This document shows, piece by piece, positions 8,286 to 17,888 of a DNA stretch of 64,000 nt (its first letter is position 1; the number at the start of each line of letters is the position of its first letter). The position numbers and the translations under genes are program-made. The notes beneath the pieces are model-generated. The model saw only the letters and a program-made list of their open reading frames with translations. It ran no database searches and was not told the origin of the DNA. Source of the stretch: Chitinophaga pinensis (lineage in GTDB: Bacteria > Bacteroidota > Bacteroidia > M30B66); NCBI GenBank assembly GCA_945883545.1, contig CAMCXT010000012.1, positions 1 to 64,000 on the forward strand, written 5' to 3'.

Positions 8286-10355
8286 TTAATTTTTGTTTGG
8301 CAGGAATGAATATTTTCTGCTGTATTCTAGCATTTGCTCGCTGAATGAGCTTGGGTACTCAACGTTTACATCGATTAGTTTATCATTTTGAAAAACTGGA
8401 ACCAATCGAGGCTGAATGAAACCTTTGTATGGTGCTACATTTAGTTTGGCAAAACGTTCTTTTACTTCTTTGTGAATTTCTTGGTCAATTTTCACTCCGT
8501 AATTCTCTATTAATGCTTGACCTGCAGCAAAATCTCCCTGCGATTTAATTCTCTGAATTTCCTTCAATAAATCTCCAAATAACAATCGGAGTTTAGCGTA
8601 ATCGTTGATCTTAATAAATGTTAATCCATCACGTTTCACATATTCAGCTACTTTGTCTTTAGCTCCTTTTTCCATAACCCATTTAGCAACAAGTTGGCGG
8701 TTACGCATGTGCGCTTCTTCGATTGATTTGCCTAATTCGACACGATTTAATTGCAGCATCAGACCATTAAGTAAATAGCTTTCATATTCAGCTTTCCCAA
8801 CCTCTAACGAAGGCATAACGCCAATGTCGACAAGTTTTTGATCGTAAATAAAATACAGTGCAACTAAATCAGCGCGCGCTTCTTCAAGTGCATTTTGGTA
8901 ATTTTTCAGGGTGATATCGGGCGTTGCAACTCCTGGTTCCAATTGTCCGCTAGCGTGACCGATTACTTCGTGCATATCAGTATGTAAAGCCGATGCGAGA
9001 TTTCCATATTTCACTGCTCTGTTAAGTGTTTCCTCATTTAATGAAAACTCAGATGAGGATGGAGATTTCGCGCCAGCAATATTGTAAGCTGCAACTACAT
9101 TACCCAATGCAACCGACTTTGAGCCGTGCGTTTGGCGAATCCAGTTGCTGTTTGGAAGATTGATTCCAATTGGTGTAGAAGGTGCAGAGTCGCCACTTTC
9201 AACAATTACATTGATTGACTTTCCAATAATCCCTTTAACTTCTTTTTTCTTGTGATTTGGAAAGAGTGGAGAATTGTCTTCAAACCATTGGGCATTTTTT
9301 GCAATGACTTCAATCATTTTGGTGGCTTCGAAATCTTTGATAGAAACTACAGCCTCAAAGCTTCCACGTTTGCCGAGTGCATCTTGATATACCTCAATAA
9401 ATCCATTTACATTGTCGATCGTTGAGTTTACATCACTCACCCAAGCAATATTGTATTCGTCGAATTTTTCGAGATCACCAGTTTTGTAATATTCAACCAA
9501 TAAATCCAGTGATTTCTTTTGTTCGGGAGTTTCGGCAACTGAAGCAGCCTTTTCAAGCCAATAAACAATTTTCTCGATTGCTTGAGTATACATTCCCCCG
9601 ACTTTCCATTGTTTCTCGATGATTTTGCCGTCTACTTTAATCAATTTAGAATTTAGGCCATATTCGATCGGAGACTTGTCGGCAGTATCAATTTTGGTCT
9701 CATAAAATGCTTCTACTTCTTTCTGGGTAACCCCTTCGTAAAAGTTGTTGGCAGATCCTGTGATGTTATCGATTCCAGCTTCAAGATTTACAGTTTTGGC
9801 ATCTACGTTTGGATCAAAAATAATAGGTGAAATGAAGTTTATGAATGCAGATTTTGACATTCCATTTTCCAATGGAAGTTTTTCATCTGGTGTTTCATTG
9901 AGTGCTTTGGTGAAAAAATCTTTGCTGAAATTAGGAATGATTTTCTCGCTCGCATAATGGTGGTGAATTCCATTAGAAAACCATATTCTTTTGGTGTATT
10001 CTTCGAAAGATTTATAGTTTTCGTTGTTTTTATCGCCTGAATAAGAAGTCCAGATGGCTTCTAAAGTTCTGCGAACAATTAAATTATTTCGGTATTTCTG
10101 ATCCCAAATAATGTCTCTTCCGCAAAGTGCTGCTTCGCAAAGATAGTAGGCTAATTCTTTTTGTTTGGCACTTAAAGTTTCAAATCCAGGAACCTGGTAT
10201 CTCAACACTTGGATATCGGCAAAACGATCTGCCTCTACTTTAAAAGGAACATTTATTTGCTCACTTTTTGAAGTTAATCCAGGAGTTTGTTTCTGTGCGA
10301 ATGCATGAACACAAAGCAATGTAGCCAAAGAGGCTGAGAATAAGTATTTGATCAT
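8286..10355 (-). CDS. dipeptidyl peptidase III-type zinc peptidase (M49), exported
   Basis: This 689-residue protein removes dipeptides from the N terminus of short peptides. It opens with a signal peptide (MIKYLFSASLATLLCVHAFAQ), so it acts in the periplasm or outside. The M49 zinc motif appears as HEVIGH (family HExxGH) in DMHEVIGHASGQLEPGV, and the second zinc/glutamate motif as EEARAD in NALEEARADLVALYF. The length and both motifs match Bacteroidota DPP III. It stands alone in the region and shares the downstream terminator with pruA. The 211 bases between this gene and the OstA-like gene hold only its AT-rich promoter region, with no clear TAnnTTTG match. Confidence 0.9.
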   Translation of the reverse strand: MIKYLFSASLATLLCVHAFAQKQTPGLTSKSEQINVPFKVEADRFADIQVLRYQVPGFETLSAKQKELAYYLCEAALCGRDIIWDQKYRNNLIVRRTLEAIWTSYSGDKNNENYKSFEEYTKRIWFSNGIHHHYASEKIIPNFSKDFFTKALNETPDEKLPLENGMSKSAFINFISPIIFDPNVDAKTVNLEAGIDNITGSANNFYEGVTQKEVEAFYETKIDTADKSPIEYGLNSKLIKVDGKIIEKQWKVGGMYTQAIEKIVYWLEKAASVAETPEQKKSLDLLVEYYKTGDLEKFDEYNIAWVSDVNSTIDNVNGFIEVYQDALGKRGSFEAVVSIKDFEATKMIEVIAKNAQWFEDNSPLFPNHKKKEVKGIIGKSINVIVESGDSAPSTPIGINLPNSNWIRQTHGSKSVALGNVVAAYNIAGAKSPSSSEFSLNEETLNRAVKYGNLASALHTDMHEVIGHASGQLEPGVATPDITLKNYQNALEEARADLVALYFIYDQKLVDIGVMPSLEVGKAEYESYLLNGLMLQLNRVELGKSIEEAHMRNRQLVAKWVMEKGAKDKVAEYVKRDGLTFIKINDYAKLRLLFGDLLKEIQRIKSQGDFAAGQALIENYGVKIDQEIHKEVKERFAKLNVAPYKGFIQPRLVPVFQNDKLIDVNVEYPSSFSEQMLEYSRKYSFLPNKN

Positions 10356-10566
10356 ATTGAGAAATTATTGGATAAAAATAGTGATTCCAATTGGGAATTC
10401 TCTACTTACAGAAAATACAAAACATTTCATGTTAGATAGGTGAATATAAAATGCACATTTTGATACTATTTAACTATAGATATTGAAACTTGAATAGTTG
10501 CAGCTGGTTTGAATAATATAAAAATCAAAATAATTAATTGCACATCAACCTGAACCTGAGTTTTAA

Positions 10567-12108
10567 TTAATTCAGTAAAGTTTCGGAAGGGCGGAGAAAA
10601 ATATCTTCTTTTTTACGCGGACGGAGTGCGCCAAACCACTTGAAGCCTCTTAATTGCAATTCTTTAGGTGATATTTTGTTTACAGGAATTAACTTGGCAT
10701 CAGGTTTTTTTAAGAAAGTTATTTTACTCACTTCATTTGAATCAAGATAAATAAGCATATCGCTGCAATCTGCTCTGTTGATTCCTATATATTCACCTTT
10801 TTCATCACTTGCGAAATATATCGATTGGCCATTTCCTTTTACCATCACTTTTTTCAATTCACTGTTTACGAATTGCCCAGTAATATCTCTTCCTTTTATT
10901 TGATTGTAATTCAAAGAATCGACTTCGGAAATAATAAAAGCTGCATTTTTTAAATAAAGCGTGTTCAGTTCATTGTTGGCTAACTGAATGTAAACCGAAT
11001 CTCCTAGCAATTGATTGGCTTCATTCCAGAGCACAGGATTGCCGAACAATCTCATCAAACTATCTTTTTCAGAATAGGTTAAAGAGTCGCATTTTCCCTG
11101 GAAATCTTTTTTGAAAAATCGCACATGGTGAAATGCATAAAAGGTCCTTTTTTTTGCAATTGTATCGGCAACCGACCGCAATGTATCTCCGTGCAAAAAC
11201 AAGGTGTCTTTCCCAAATATTTTTTGCATTGCAGCACTGTCTGTCATCAAGACAACTTGTTCTTTTTCAAAATAATCCGCGTAATTCCCGGTTAAGATTA
11301 CTTGGTTTACAGAATCTTTAATTGAAACATTTTTTCGGGCTTTTCCGATTCGTTTTTTCCGATCATATCGGATTTCATCACCCATTATTTCTTGGCCTTT
11401 GCTGTTGATTTTAGCATTTTTACCAAATTCTGAATTGTCTTTTTTGGTATTGTAAAATCCATTTTCACAATAAATGGTATTTTCTTCTGATCTAATCCAT
11501 GTGGGCCCTGTAAAATATGCTATTTCGGTGGTTGTATTGTACTGTAAACTATCGCAATCCATTGTGTAATCTGGATTTACTAGCTTTACATTTTTACGGA
11601 AGTAAAACATTCTTTTTGCCGACTTGTACTGCCCGAAAATACTGGTTAATTGATTCTTGTCTTTATTGCTTATAATTTTCCCGCCAGTTGTGTAAATCGC
11701 TTCCTTCGATTGAAGATTGTATTTAAGTTGGCTAGTTGTTAATGTACTTGATGGGTCTTTAAGTCTTACATTTCCAACGATATCTGCAATTTTATTTTTT
11801 CCATCATAGCTTAATCGGTTGCCTGAAACTATAACGCTATCGCTAATAATTCTCACATTAGAATAAGCTTCCATTCGGTCTGCTCCTTCGAAGAAATATG
11901 CAGAGTCGCAATACAGTAAAGCACCTTCGTGTTCAAAAATTACATTTCCTATTAGCCTTCTTGCATCTGGAACCCTTTCATCAAATTCTAATGAATTGGC
12001 GCCAACGATGCGAATCTTTTTGCTCGTCTGTCCTAGCAAAAATGCACTTGAACAAGCATACAAAATGAACAGGGTGAGGTATTTAAGCAATCCTGGTTTT
12101 TCTGGCAT
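10567..12108 (-). CDS. OstA/LptA-like periplasmic lipopolysaccharide transport protein
   Basis: This protein of about 513 residues has an N-terminal signal/anchor (LKYLTLFILYACSSAFLLGQ) and repeated beta-jellyroll strands. The strands follow the OstA-like pattern: DARRLIGNVIFEHEGALLYCDSA, MEAYSNVRI, SGNRLSYDGKNKIADIVGNV, EIMGDEIRYDRKKRIGKARKNV. Family members bridge the periplasm for lipopolysaccharide; Bacteroidota carry this longer form. The ORF-track start is a TTG at 12117; I prefer the ATG at 12106-12108. A perfect TATTTTTG box lies 6 bases upstream of that ATG. The gene is divergent from ilvE. Confidence 0.82.
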   Translation of the reverse strand: MPEKPGLLKYLTLFILYACSSAFLLGQTSKKIRIVGANSLEFDERVPDARRLIGNVIFEHEGALLYCDSAYFFEGADRMEAYSNVRIISDSVIVSGNRLSYDGKNKIADIVGNVRLKDPSSTLTTSQLKYNLQSKEAIYTTGGKIISNKDKNQLTSIFGQYKSAKRMFYFRKNVKLVNPDYTMDCDSLQYNTTTEIAYFTGPTWIRSEENTIYCENGFYNTKKDNSEFGKNAKINSKGQEIMGDEIRYDRKKRIGKARKNVSIKDSVNQVILTGNYADYFEKEQVVLMTDSAAMQKIFGKDTLFLHGDTLRSVADTIAKKRTFYAFHHVRFFKKDFQGKCDSLTYSEKDSLMRLFGNPVLWNEANQLLGDSVYIQLANNELNTLYLKNAAFIISEVDSLNYNQIKGRDITGQFVNSELKKVMVKGNGQSIYFASDEKGEYIGINRADCSDMLIYLDSNEVSKITFLKKPDAKLIPVNKISPKELQLRGFKWFGALRPRKKEDIFLRPSETLLN

Positions 12109-12114
12109 CTTTAG

Positions 12115-12122
12115 CAAAAATA
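12115..12122 (-). promoter_or_regulatory. candidate -7 box of the OstA-like gene
   Basis: TATTTTTG on the minus strand, 6 bases before the ATG at 12108. It overlaps the ORF-track TTG start codon, arguing against that start and for a very short leader. Confidence 0.45.
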
Positions 12123-12232
12123 AAGGAATATTCTTAGAGCATCTAATATTTCCTGTTCAGACTGGTTTGGAAACGAAATATAGTATCAACGTATTTCGGA
12201 TTGTTTTAGATTTACTGCCAATTATTTATTCT

Positions 12233-13285
12233 ATGAGTTTTCCTGTAAGACATACTGCTAAATCTCGCTTGAGCGAAACCGATTTCAATCACTTGCCCTT
12301 CGGAAGGATCTTTTCAGATCATATGTTTCAGGCTGATTTCAATGGACAACATTGGATAAATGCTGGGATTAGGCCTTATGCACCGTTGGAACTTCAGCCA
12401 TCATCGGCAGTGATTCATTACGGTCAATCGGTGTTTGAAGGTATGAAAGTGTATCGAAGTGCTGAAGGTGAATTGTTGCTTTTTAGGCCTATTGAGAACT
12501 TCAAAAGAATGAGGAATTCTTCCATCCGATTGAGTATGCCTTTGGTTCCTGAAGATATCTTCATGAATGGCATCATGGAATTAATCAAAGTGGATGCAAA
12601 TTGGGTTCCTTCGGGCGATGGAAAATCTCTGTATATCAGACCCGTTTATTTTGCAACCGATCCTTTGATTGGTGTGCATCCATCAGAACTGTACACGTTT
12701 TTGGTGATTACTAGCCCGACAGGTGCTTACTACACTTCAGAGTTAAAAGTGAGAATCGAAAAAACATATTCCCGCGCCAGCAGAAGCGGAACAGGATATG
12801 CAAAAGCTGCGGGTAATTATGCAGGCGCACTTTATCCAACACAATTGGCTCAGCAAGCAGGATACAATCAAGTAATTTGGACTGATGCAGCTACCAATAC
12901 CAAAGTAGAAGAATCGGGCACAATGAATCTGATGTTTGTGATTAACAATGTGTTAGTTACACCGTCCTTAAGTCCTAGTAAATTGGCTGGTATTACGCGG
13001 GATTCAATTATCGAAATTGCCCGTCATTGGGGCTATCCAGTAGAAGAACGAGATGTTTTTGTGGATGAAGTTGTTGCCGGATTGCGCGACGGATCTGTTA
13101 CTGAGGCTTTTGGTACAGGAACTGCTGCCAACATTGCCCCAATCTCTGTAATTGGGCATGAAGGAGAGGATTTTACTTTACCCATACCAACTGTAGAGTC
13201 ATTCAGTACAAAAGCGCTGAATTTCCTCGATGGTATAAAGACCGGACGAATTGCCGATCCTTTTGGATGGGTGGTAAAAATTTAA
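12233..13285 (+). CDS. ilvE: branched-chain amino acid aminotransferase
   Basis: IlvE interconverts valine, leucine and isoleucine with their 2-oxo acids, using PLP. The 350-residue form starting at MSFPVRHTAKSRLSE is the group II BCAT length. The ORF-track start at 11996 lies inside the divergent OstA-like gene and is rejected. Motifs are YGQSVFEGMKVYR, LYIRPVYFATDPLIGVHPSELYTF, the PLP lysine in GYAKAAGNYAGAL and the C-terminal EAFGTGTAANIAPI. A possible promoter is TTTG (12166-12169) with TATTTCGG (12192-12199). Its stop codon directly abuts the purA stop on the opposite strand. Confidence 0.94.
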   Translation: MSFPVRHTAKSRLSETDFNHLPFGRIFSDHMFQADFNGQHWINAGIRPYAPLELQPSSAVIHYGQSVFEGMKVYRSAEGELLLFRPIENFKRMRNSSIRLSMPLVPEDIFMNGIMELIKVDANWVPSGDGKSLYIRPVYFATDPLIGVHPSELYTFLVITSPTGAYYTSELKVRIEKTYSRASRSGTGYAKAAGNYAGALYPTQLAQQAGYNQVIWTDAATNTKVEESGTMNLMFVINNVLVTPSLSPSKLAGITRDSIIEIARHWGYPVEERDVFVDEVVAGLRDGSVTEAFGTGTAANIAPISVIGHEGEDFTLPIPTVESFSTKALNFLDGIKTGRIADPFGWVVKI

Positions 13286-14554
13286 TTAACCTCGAACGAT
13301 GGTTTGGTCTCTATCAGGACCAACTGAAACTATCGCGATAGGCACTTCGAGTTCCGCTTCTAAGAAAGTAACGTAATTCTTAAGGTTTTCTGGCAATTGG
13401 TCGAAATTCCTCATGCCTGTTAAATCTTCGCTCCAGCCTGCAATTTCCTGATAAATAGGTTGAACAAAATCGGGATGAATATCGAACGGAAGATCTTTGG
13501 TTGGACCATCGGTTGTTTGGTATTCAGTACAAATTCTGATGGTATCGAAACCGCTAAGAACATCTGCCTTAGTCATGATCAATTTGGTAACACCGTTGAG
13601 CATAATGCTGTAGCGCAGCGCTGGAAGATCCACCCAGCCGCATCTTCTTGGTCTACCAGTAGTAGCTCCGAATTCACGGCCAATACGACGGATTTCTTCG
13701 CCCGTCTCATCTTCAAGTTCGGTGGGGAATGGGCCGCTACCTACACGTGTGCAATAAGCTTTGAAAATACCGTACACCTCGCCGATTGAAGCAGGTGCAA
13801 CACCTAAGCCTGTGCAAGCTCCTGCGGCAATTGTATTTGATGAAGTAACAAATGGGTAAGAACCAAAGTCGATATCGAGCAAAGAACCTTGAGCACCTTC
13901 AGCTAGTACTTTTCTCCCTGCTTTATTGTGTGCATTGATAACATGTTCGCTATCAATCATGGTAAATTTCCTGAGGTGTTCGATGCCTTCGAAAAATGCT
14001 GGTTCTAGGTCTTCGAGATTGTGTTCGAAGTTGTAGTGACCTAACATTTCCAGATGTTTTTTCACGAGAAATTCGTATCTCTCTTTGAAGTCTGGACGAA
14101 GGATATCTCCAACACGAATGCCGTTTCTACCTGTTTTGTCCATGTATGTTGGTCCAATCCCTTTGAGGGTTGAACCAATTTTCGATAAGCCTTTTGCTGC
14201 TTCTGAGGCTGCATCGAGTAATCGGTGGGAGGGCAGAATAAGGTGAGCTTTTTTAGAAATCTGTAGATTTTCATAAACGTTTACTCCTTTTTCAACGAGC
14301 GCATCAGTTTCTTTTTTGAAAATTACAGGGTCTATTACAACACCATTGCCAACAATGTTGATGGTGGTTGGGTGAAAAATTCCAGAAGGTATTGTGTGAA
14401 GAACGTGTTTGCTTCCATTGAATTCCAAGCTATGGCCTGCATTCGGTCCGCCTTGGAACCTAGCAATTACTTGATAATGCGGCGTGAGTACGTCTACAAT
14501 TTTTCCTTTTCCTTCGTCGCCCCATTGCAGGCCGAGTAAAACATCAATTGCCAT
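13286..14554 (-). CDS. purA: adenylosuccinate synthetase
   Basis: PurA condenses IMP and aspartate with GTP, the first committed step to AMP. It has 422 residues, starting MAIDVLLGLQWGDEGKGKIV (the P-loop-like GDEGKGK). Further family blocks are QGGPNAGHSLEFNGSKHVLH, the IMP-site segment STLKGIGPTYMDKTGR, the EGAQGSLLDIDFGSYPFVTSS loop, GVGSGPFPTEL-type (CTRVGSGPFPTELED) and TGRPRRCGWVDL. Its first 11 bases overlap the end of the STAS gene, so it is the last gene of a fur-STAS-purA operon. It ends exactly beside the ilvE stop. Confidence 0.97.
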   Translation of the reverse strand: MAIDVLLGLQWGDEGKGKIVDVLTPHYQVIARFQGGPNAGHSLEFNGSKHVLHTIPSGIFHPTTINIVGNGVVIDPVIFKKETDALVEKGVNVYENLQISKKAHLILPSHRLLDAASEAAKGLSKIGSTLKGIGPTYMDKTGRNGIRVGDILRPDFKERYEFLVKKHLEMLGHYNFEHNLEDLEPAFFEGIEHLRKFTMIDSEHVINAHNKAGRKVLAEGAQGSLLDIDFGSYPFVTSSNTIAAGACTGLGVAPASIGEVYGIFKAYCTRVGSGPFPTELEDETGEEIRRIGREFGATTGRPRRCGWVDLPALRYSIMLNGVTKLIMTKADVLSGFDTIRICTEYQTTDGPTKDLPFDIHPDFVQPIYQEIAGWSEDLTGMRNFDQLPENLKNYVTFLEAELEVPIAIVSVGPDRDQTIVRG

Positions 14555-14924
14555 TTGCAGTTTTTTCTTTCGATTTGCCTTCTGAGAGAATCAGTGCAGC
14601 ATTTTCGTGACTGTTAGCTGTCGTAAAGACATTGTCGAGTCGGGTTATTATTAAAAGTTTTTTGAGTTTTTCGTTCACATTAACAAGCACAACATCTCCA
14701 CCTGCACTGCGACTTCTGGTAAGAATGCCAAGCAGAACGGCTAGTCCAGAACTGCTGAGATAATTGAAGTTTTCGAAATCAAGGATAAAGTCAACTTCAT
14801 TTCCAGCGATACATTCTTCAACCTCTGTGAGTAGTTCTTTTGCCTCATATTTTTCCATCAGGCTTCCCTGAAAAAAGATAATCGTGGCTTGGGATAATTG
14901 ATCAATTTCGAAATTAAATCCCAT
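14544..14924 (-). CDS. STAS domain protein (anti-sigma factor antagonist type)
   Basis: This 126-residue protein is a single STAS domain: a central strand-helix DFILDFENFNYLSSSGLAVLLGIL with the serine-rich loop that is phosphorylated in SpoIIAA/RsbV proteins. Then comes VVLVNVNEKLKKLLIITRLDNVF, the typical C-terminal half. A partner-switching role is known for the family, but no anti-sigma kinase or sigma factor is encoded nearby, so the partner is unknown. The ATG overlaps the fur stop (TAATG) and its 3' end overlaps purA. Confidence 0.85.
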   Translation of the reverse strand: MGFNFEIDQLSQATIIFFQGSLMEKYEAKELLTEVEECIAGNEVDFILDFENFNYLSSSGLAVLLGILTRSRSAGGDVVLVNVNEKLKKLLIITRLDNVFTTANSHENAALILSEGKSKEKTANGN

Positions 14925-15403
14925 TATTCAGCTTGATTTTTGTTTTCACAAATTCCGTTTTGAGACAATTTATCGCATTTGCCATAAAAAGTTAGCGCAT
15001 GGCTAGAGATGGTGAAATTTAAAAGTTCACTTGCCATTTTTTGTATCTGTTGAATTCTAGGATCACAGAATTCAAAAACCTTCTCGCAGTCTGAACAAAT
15101 AAGGTGATCATGCTGGCGATACTTGTACGATTTCTCAAATTGAGCTTGGTTTTTACCAAATTGGTGGCGTGTTACCAAGTTACTTGTAAGCAGAAGTTCT
15201 ATCGTGTTGTAAAGAGTAGCGCGACTCACACGATACTTTTTGTTCTTCATATAAACGTACAACGACTCAATATCGAAATGGCCGTTATGGGAGTATATCT
15301 CATCTAGAATTGCAAATCGTTCAGGAGTTTTCCTGTGGCCGTTTTGTTCTAGATAATCAGAAAAAATCTGTTTGACGGTGTCCTTTGTTTCCTGATCCGA
15401 CAT
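14924..15403 (-). CDS. Fur family transcriptional regulator
   Basis: This 159-residue regulator has an N-terminal winged helix ([49 protein letters not shown], the recognition helix containing [12 protein letters not shown]). The C-terminal metal/dimer domain contains [18 protein letters not shown], with a CxxC pair for structural zinc and histidines for the sensing metal. Whether it senses iron, zinc or peroxide cannot be told from motifs; the domain is close to Fur/PerR. It heads the operon with the STAS gene and purA, behind a perfect TACTTTTG box. Confidence 0.9.
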   Translation of the reverse strand: MSDQETKDTVKQIFSDYLEQNGHRKTPERFAILDEIYSHNGHFDIESLYVYMKNKKYRVSRATLYNTIELLLTSNLVTRHQFGKNQAQFEKSYKYRQHDHLICSDCEKVFEFCDPRIQQIQKMASELLNFTISSHALTFYGKCDKLSQNGICENKNQAE

Positions 15404-15423
15404 GCGTTTTGATAGAAGAGGGG

Positions 15424-15431
15424 CAAAAGTA
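15424..15431 (-). promoter_or_regulatory. candidate -7 box of the fur-STAS-purA operon
   Basis: TACTTTTG on the minus strand (perfect TAnnTTTG), 20 bases before the fur ATG. No convincing -33 element is seen at the standard spacing. Confidence 0.45.
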
Positions 15432-15548
15432 ACAAAGAATCAACAGATCATTCCCTAACAATTCAAGTAAGGAGTGGTAGATCTTCTGAAATCTCTATGC
15501 AGCTAAGTATAGCGCAGTAATAGGAATTTATCCAAACTTCTTAACATT

Positions 15549-17792
15549 TTAGTTTGTGTCGAAACGAATCACTGTGGTTACACCTTTCACTTGCTTGATT
15601 TTGCCCATCAATTCGGTGAGGTGGTTCGTATCGTGTACGAAAACCATGATTGTTCCTTCGAAAACTCCATCTAGACTATCGAAACTAATCGATCGCATAT
15701 TTACATTTAATTCATTGGAAATAATTCTGGTGATATTGTTCACGATACCGACATCATCGATTCCATTCACCCTTATTCCTGCCATGAATGCAATTTGCTG
15801 CTGATTGGTCCAACGCGCTTTGACAATTCTATAAGCATAATTCGACATCAAACTGATTGCATTTGGGCAATTTGATTTGTGAATTTTAATGCCTTCATTA
15901 ATTGTTACGAAACCGAATACTTCATCTCCAGGAATCGGGTTACAGCAAGGAGAAAGCTTGTAGTCGATCTTCTCCATATCCTCGCCAATAACAAGCATAT
16001 CGCTTTTCCCTCGAATTTCTTTAACGATATTTTCGAGGGTTGGAGGTTCATTGTTGGTCTCACTATCGCTGCTTCTGGAGAATTTGTTGCGAAGGATCTT
16101 GTACCAACTTGAGTTTTTTTCTCCGCGTGCAATTTTTGCCAGATTTTCCAATTTGATCAATCCTTCACCAATATTGAAGAAGAGATCAAGCGCACTTGGC
16201 ATTTTGTAGTGCCTTACTAGATTTCCAACTGTTGAAGAATCGAGTGGAATTTTGATCGATTTGAGCTTTTTGTCGAGAATTTCTTTTCCGGTTTCCGCAA
16301 TTGCTCTTTTCTCTTCTTTCAGTGCCGACTTTATTTTGCTTCTAGCTTTAGCTGTAACAACGAAATTGAGCCAGTCTTCCTTGGGCTTTTGTTTGTTGGA
16401 GGATAAAATTTCGATTTGGTCGCCACTTTTTAGTGTGTGGCTTAAAGGAACCAATCTGTTGTTCACTTTAGCGCCTATGCAAGACATCCCAACTTCAGAG
16501 TGTATGTCGAATGCAAAATCAAGAGCTGACGAGCCAGAAGGCAATGTTTTTAGTTCACCTTTTGGAGTAAAGACGAATATTTCCTCAGAGAATAAGTTCA
16601 GTTTAAAATCGTTGATGAAATCTAGAGCCGAAGCATCTGAGTTTTCCATCATTTCGCGAATTCTACTTAGCCAATCGTCGATGGAAGATTCGTAATCATT
16701 TTTCTCCTTGTATTTCCAATGTGCAGCGTAACCTTTTTCTGCAATTTCATCCATTCGTTTTGAACGAATTTGAACCTCTACCCATTTCCCCGTAGGGCTC
16801 ATTACAGTGGTGTGAAGCGACTCATAACCATTTGCACGTGGTGTGGAAATCCAATCGCGCAATCGATCGGGGTTGGGTTGATAGATATCCGTAATGATCG
16901 AATATACACGCCAACAGTCGGATTTTTCGGTTTCCTGCGGAGAGTCAATAATGATTCGGATTGCGAAGATGTCGAAGATTTCCTCAAAGGGAATTCCTTT
17001 GATTTTGATTTTGTTGTAAATCGAATAAATAGATTTTGGTCGGCCTTTGATATCAAAATGAAGTCCTCCCTGAACTAAGCTGGTTCTGATTGGATAAATA
17101 AACCTTGAGATGAAGCGTTTTCTCACCTCATCGGTATTTTTAAGTTTTGTGGTTATTTCCTCATAAACATCAGGTTGAGTGTATTTTAACCCAAGATCCT
17201 CCATCTCTGTTTTGATATTGTACAAGCCCAATCGGTGGGCGAGGGGAGCATAGAGGAACAGGGTTTCAGACGCGATTTTTAATTGTTTGTCGCGCGCCAT
17301 GCTTTCGAGTGTCCGCATGTTGTGCAATCGATCTGCGAGTTTTATCAGAATTACACGAACATCATCACTCAGGGTTAGTAGTACTTTTCTGAAGTTCTCA
17401 GCTTGGATAGAGGAACTTTGATCGAAGACATTCTCAATCTTTGTTAAACCATCGATGATTTTACTTTCTGTTTCTCCAAATAAATTCCGAATGTCATCTA
17501 AAGTAACGTCTGTGTCTTCAACGGTATCATGAAGAAGCGCACAAATAACCGATGTGGCACCTAATCCAATTTCAGAAGCTACAATTTGCGCAACTGCAAT
17601 CGGATGATAAATATAAGGCTCGCCAGATTTCCGCCGCATATCCTTGTGCGCATCCAAAGCCAAATCGAAAGCTTTACGGATTTGCAGTCGGTCACGTTTA
17701 TCTGCCTTCTCTCCTATTGCGCGGAGTAAAGCAATGTATCGCTTAAGAATTTCTTTTTTTTCTGCTTCCAGATCGATAGTTACGGCGGCCAT
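15549..17792 (-). CDS. bifunctional (p)ppGpp synthetase/hydrolase, RelA/SpoT family
   Basis: This long RSH enzyme makes and degrades (p)ppGpp in the stringent response. Starting at the ATG MAAVTIDLEAEKKEILKRY it has 747 residues; the ORF-track start 36 bases upstream is a TTG inside an inverted repeat. The hydrolase HD domain is intact (GEPYIYHPIAVAQIV, LLHDTVEDTDVT, KLADRLHNMRTL). The synthetase domain is also intact (IKGRPKSIYSIYNKI, FDIFAIRIII, WISTPRANGYESLHTTV, EVQIRSKRMDEIAEKGYAAHWKYK). TGS (FVFTPKGELKTLPSGSSALDFAF), a conserved-cysteine helical region (SPCCNPIPGDEVFGFVT) and an ACT domain complete it. Both activities are therefore expected. Confidence 0.95.
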   Translation of the reverse strand: MAAVTIDLEAEKKEILKRYIALLRAIGEKADKRDRLQIRKAFDLALDAHKDMRRKSGEPYIYHPIAVAQIVASEIGLGATSVICALLHDTVEDTDVTLDDIRNLFGETESKIIDGLTKIENVFDQSSSIQAENFRKVLLTLSDDVRVILIKLADRLHNMRTLESMARDKQLKIASETLFLYAPLAHRLGLYNIKTEMEDLGLKYTQPDVYEEITTKLKNTDEVRKRFISRFIYPIRTSLVQGGLHFDIKGRPKSIYSIYNKIKIKGIPFEEIFDIFAIRIIIDSPQETEKSDCWRVYSIITDIYQPNPDRLRDWISTPRANGYESLHTTVMSPTGKWVEVQIRSKRMDEIAEKGYAAHWKYKEKNDYESSIDDWLSRIREMMENSDASALDFINDFKLNLFSEEIFVFTPKGELKTLPSGSSALDFAFDIHSEVGMSCIGAKVNNRLVPLSHTLKSGDQIEILSSNKQKPKEDWLNFVVTAKARSKIKSALKEEKRAIAETGKEILDKKLKSIKIPLDSSTVGNLVRHYKMPSALDLFFNIGEGLIKLENLAKIARGEKNSSWYKILRNKFSRSSDSETNNEPPTLENIVKEIRGKSDMLVIGEDMEKIDYKLSPCCNPIPGDEVFGFVTINEGIKIHKSNCPNAISLMSNYAYRIVKARWTNQQQIAFMAGIRVNGIDDVGIVNNITRIISNELNVNMRSISFDSLDGVFEGTIMVFVHDTNHLTELMGKIKQVKGVTTVIRFDTN

Positions 17793-17801
17793 GGTTTTGC
17801 T

Positions 17802-17828
17802 TTGTTGACTTGTAAAATTAGTCAACAA
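17802..17828. promoter_or_regulatory. perfect 9-base inverted repeat at the spoT promoter
   Basis: TTGTTGACT - 9 bases - AGTCAACAA ends 10 bases upstream of the spoT ATG. On the minus strand the repeat encloses TAATTTTA, a one-mismatch -7 box. It may be an operator for a dimeric regulator or a leader hairpin; no regulator can be assigned. Confidence 0.4.
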
Positions 17829-17888
17829 CGACAGCCTGAATGCTTCACCTAAATGAATTTATAACCAAAAAAATGTTGGAGAAAAGTA

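Noticed and set aside
11996-12232. N-terminal extension of ilvE
   Set aside because: It overlaps the divergent OstA-like start and promoter and is not part of the aminotransferase fold.
16252-16695. 147-aa plus-strand ORF inside spoT
   Set aside because: Antisense shadow of the conserved TGS/linker part of RelA/SpoT, with no family match of its own.
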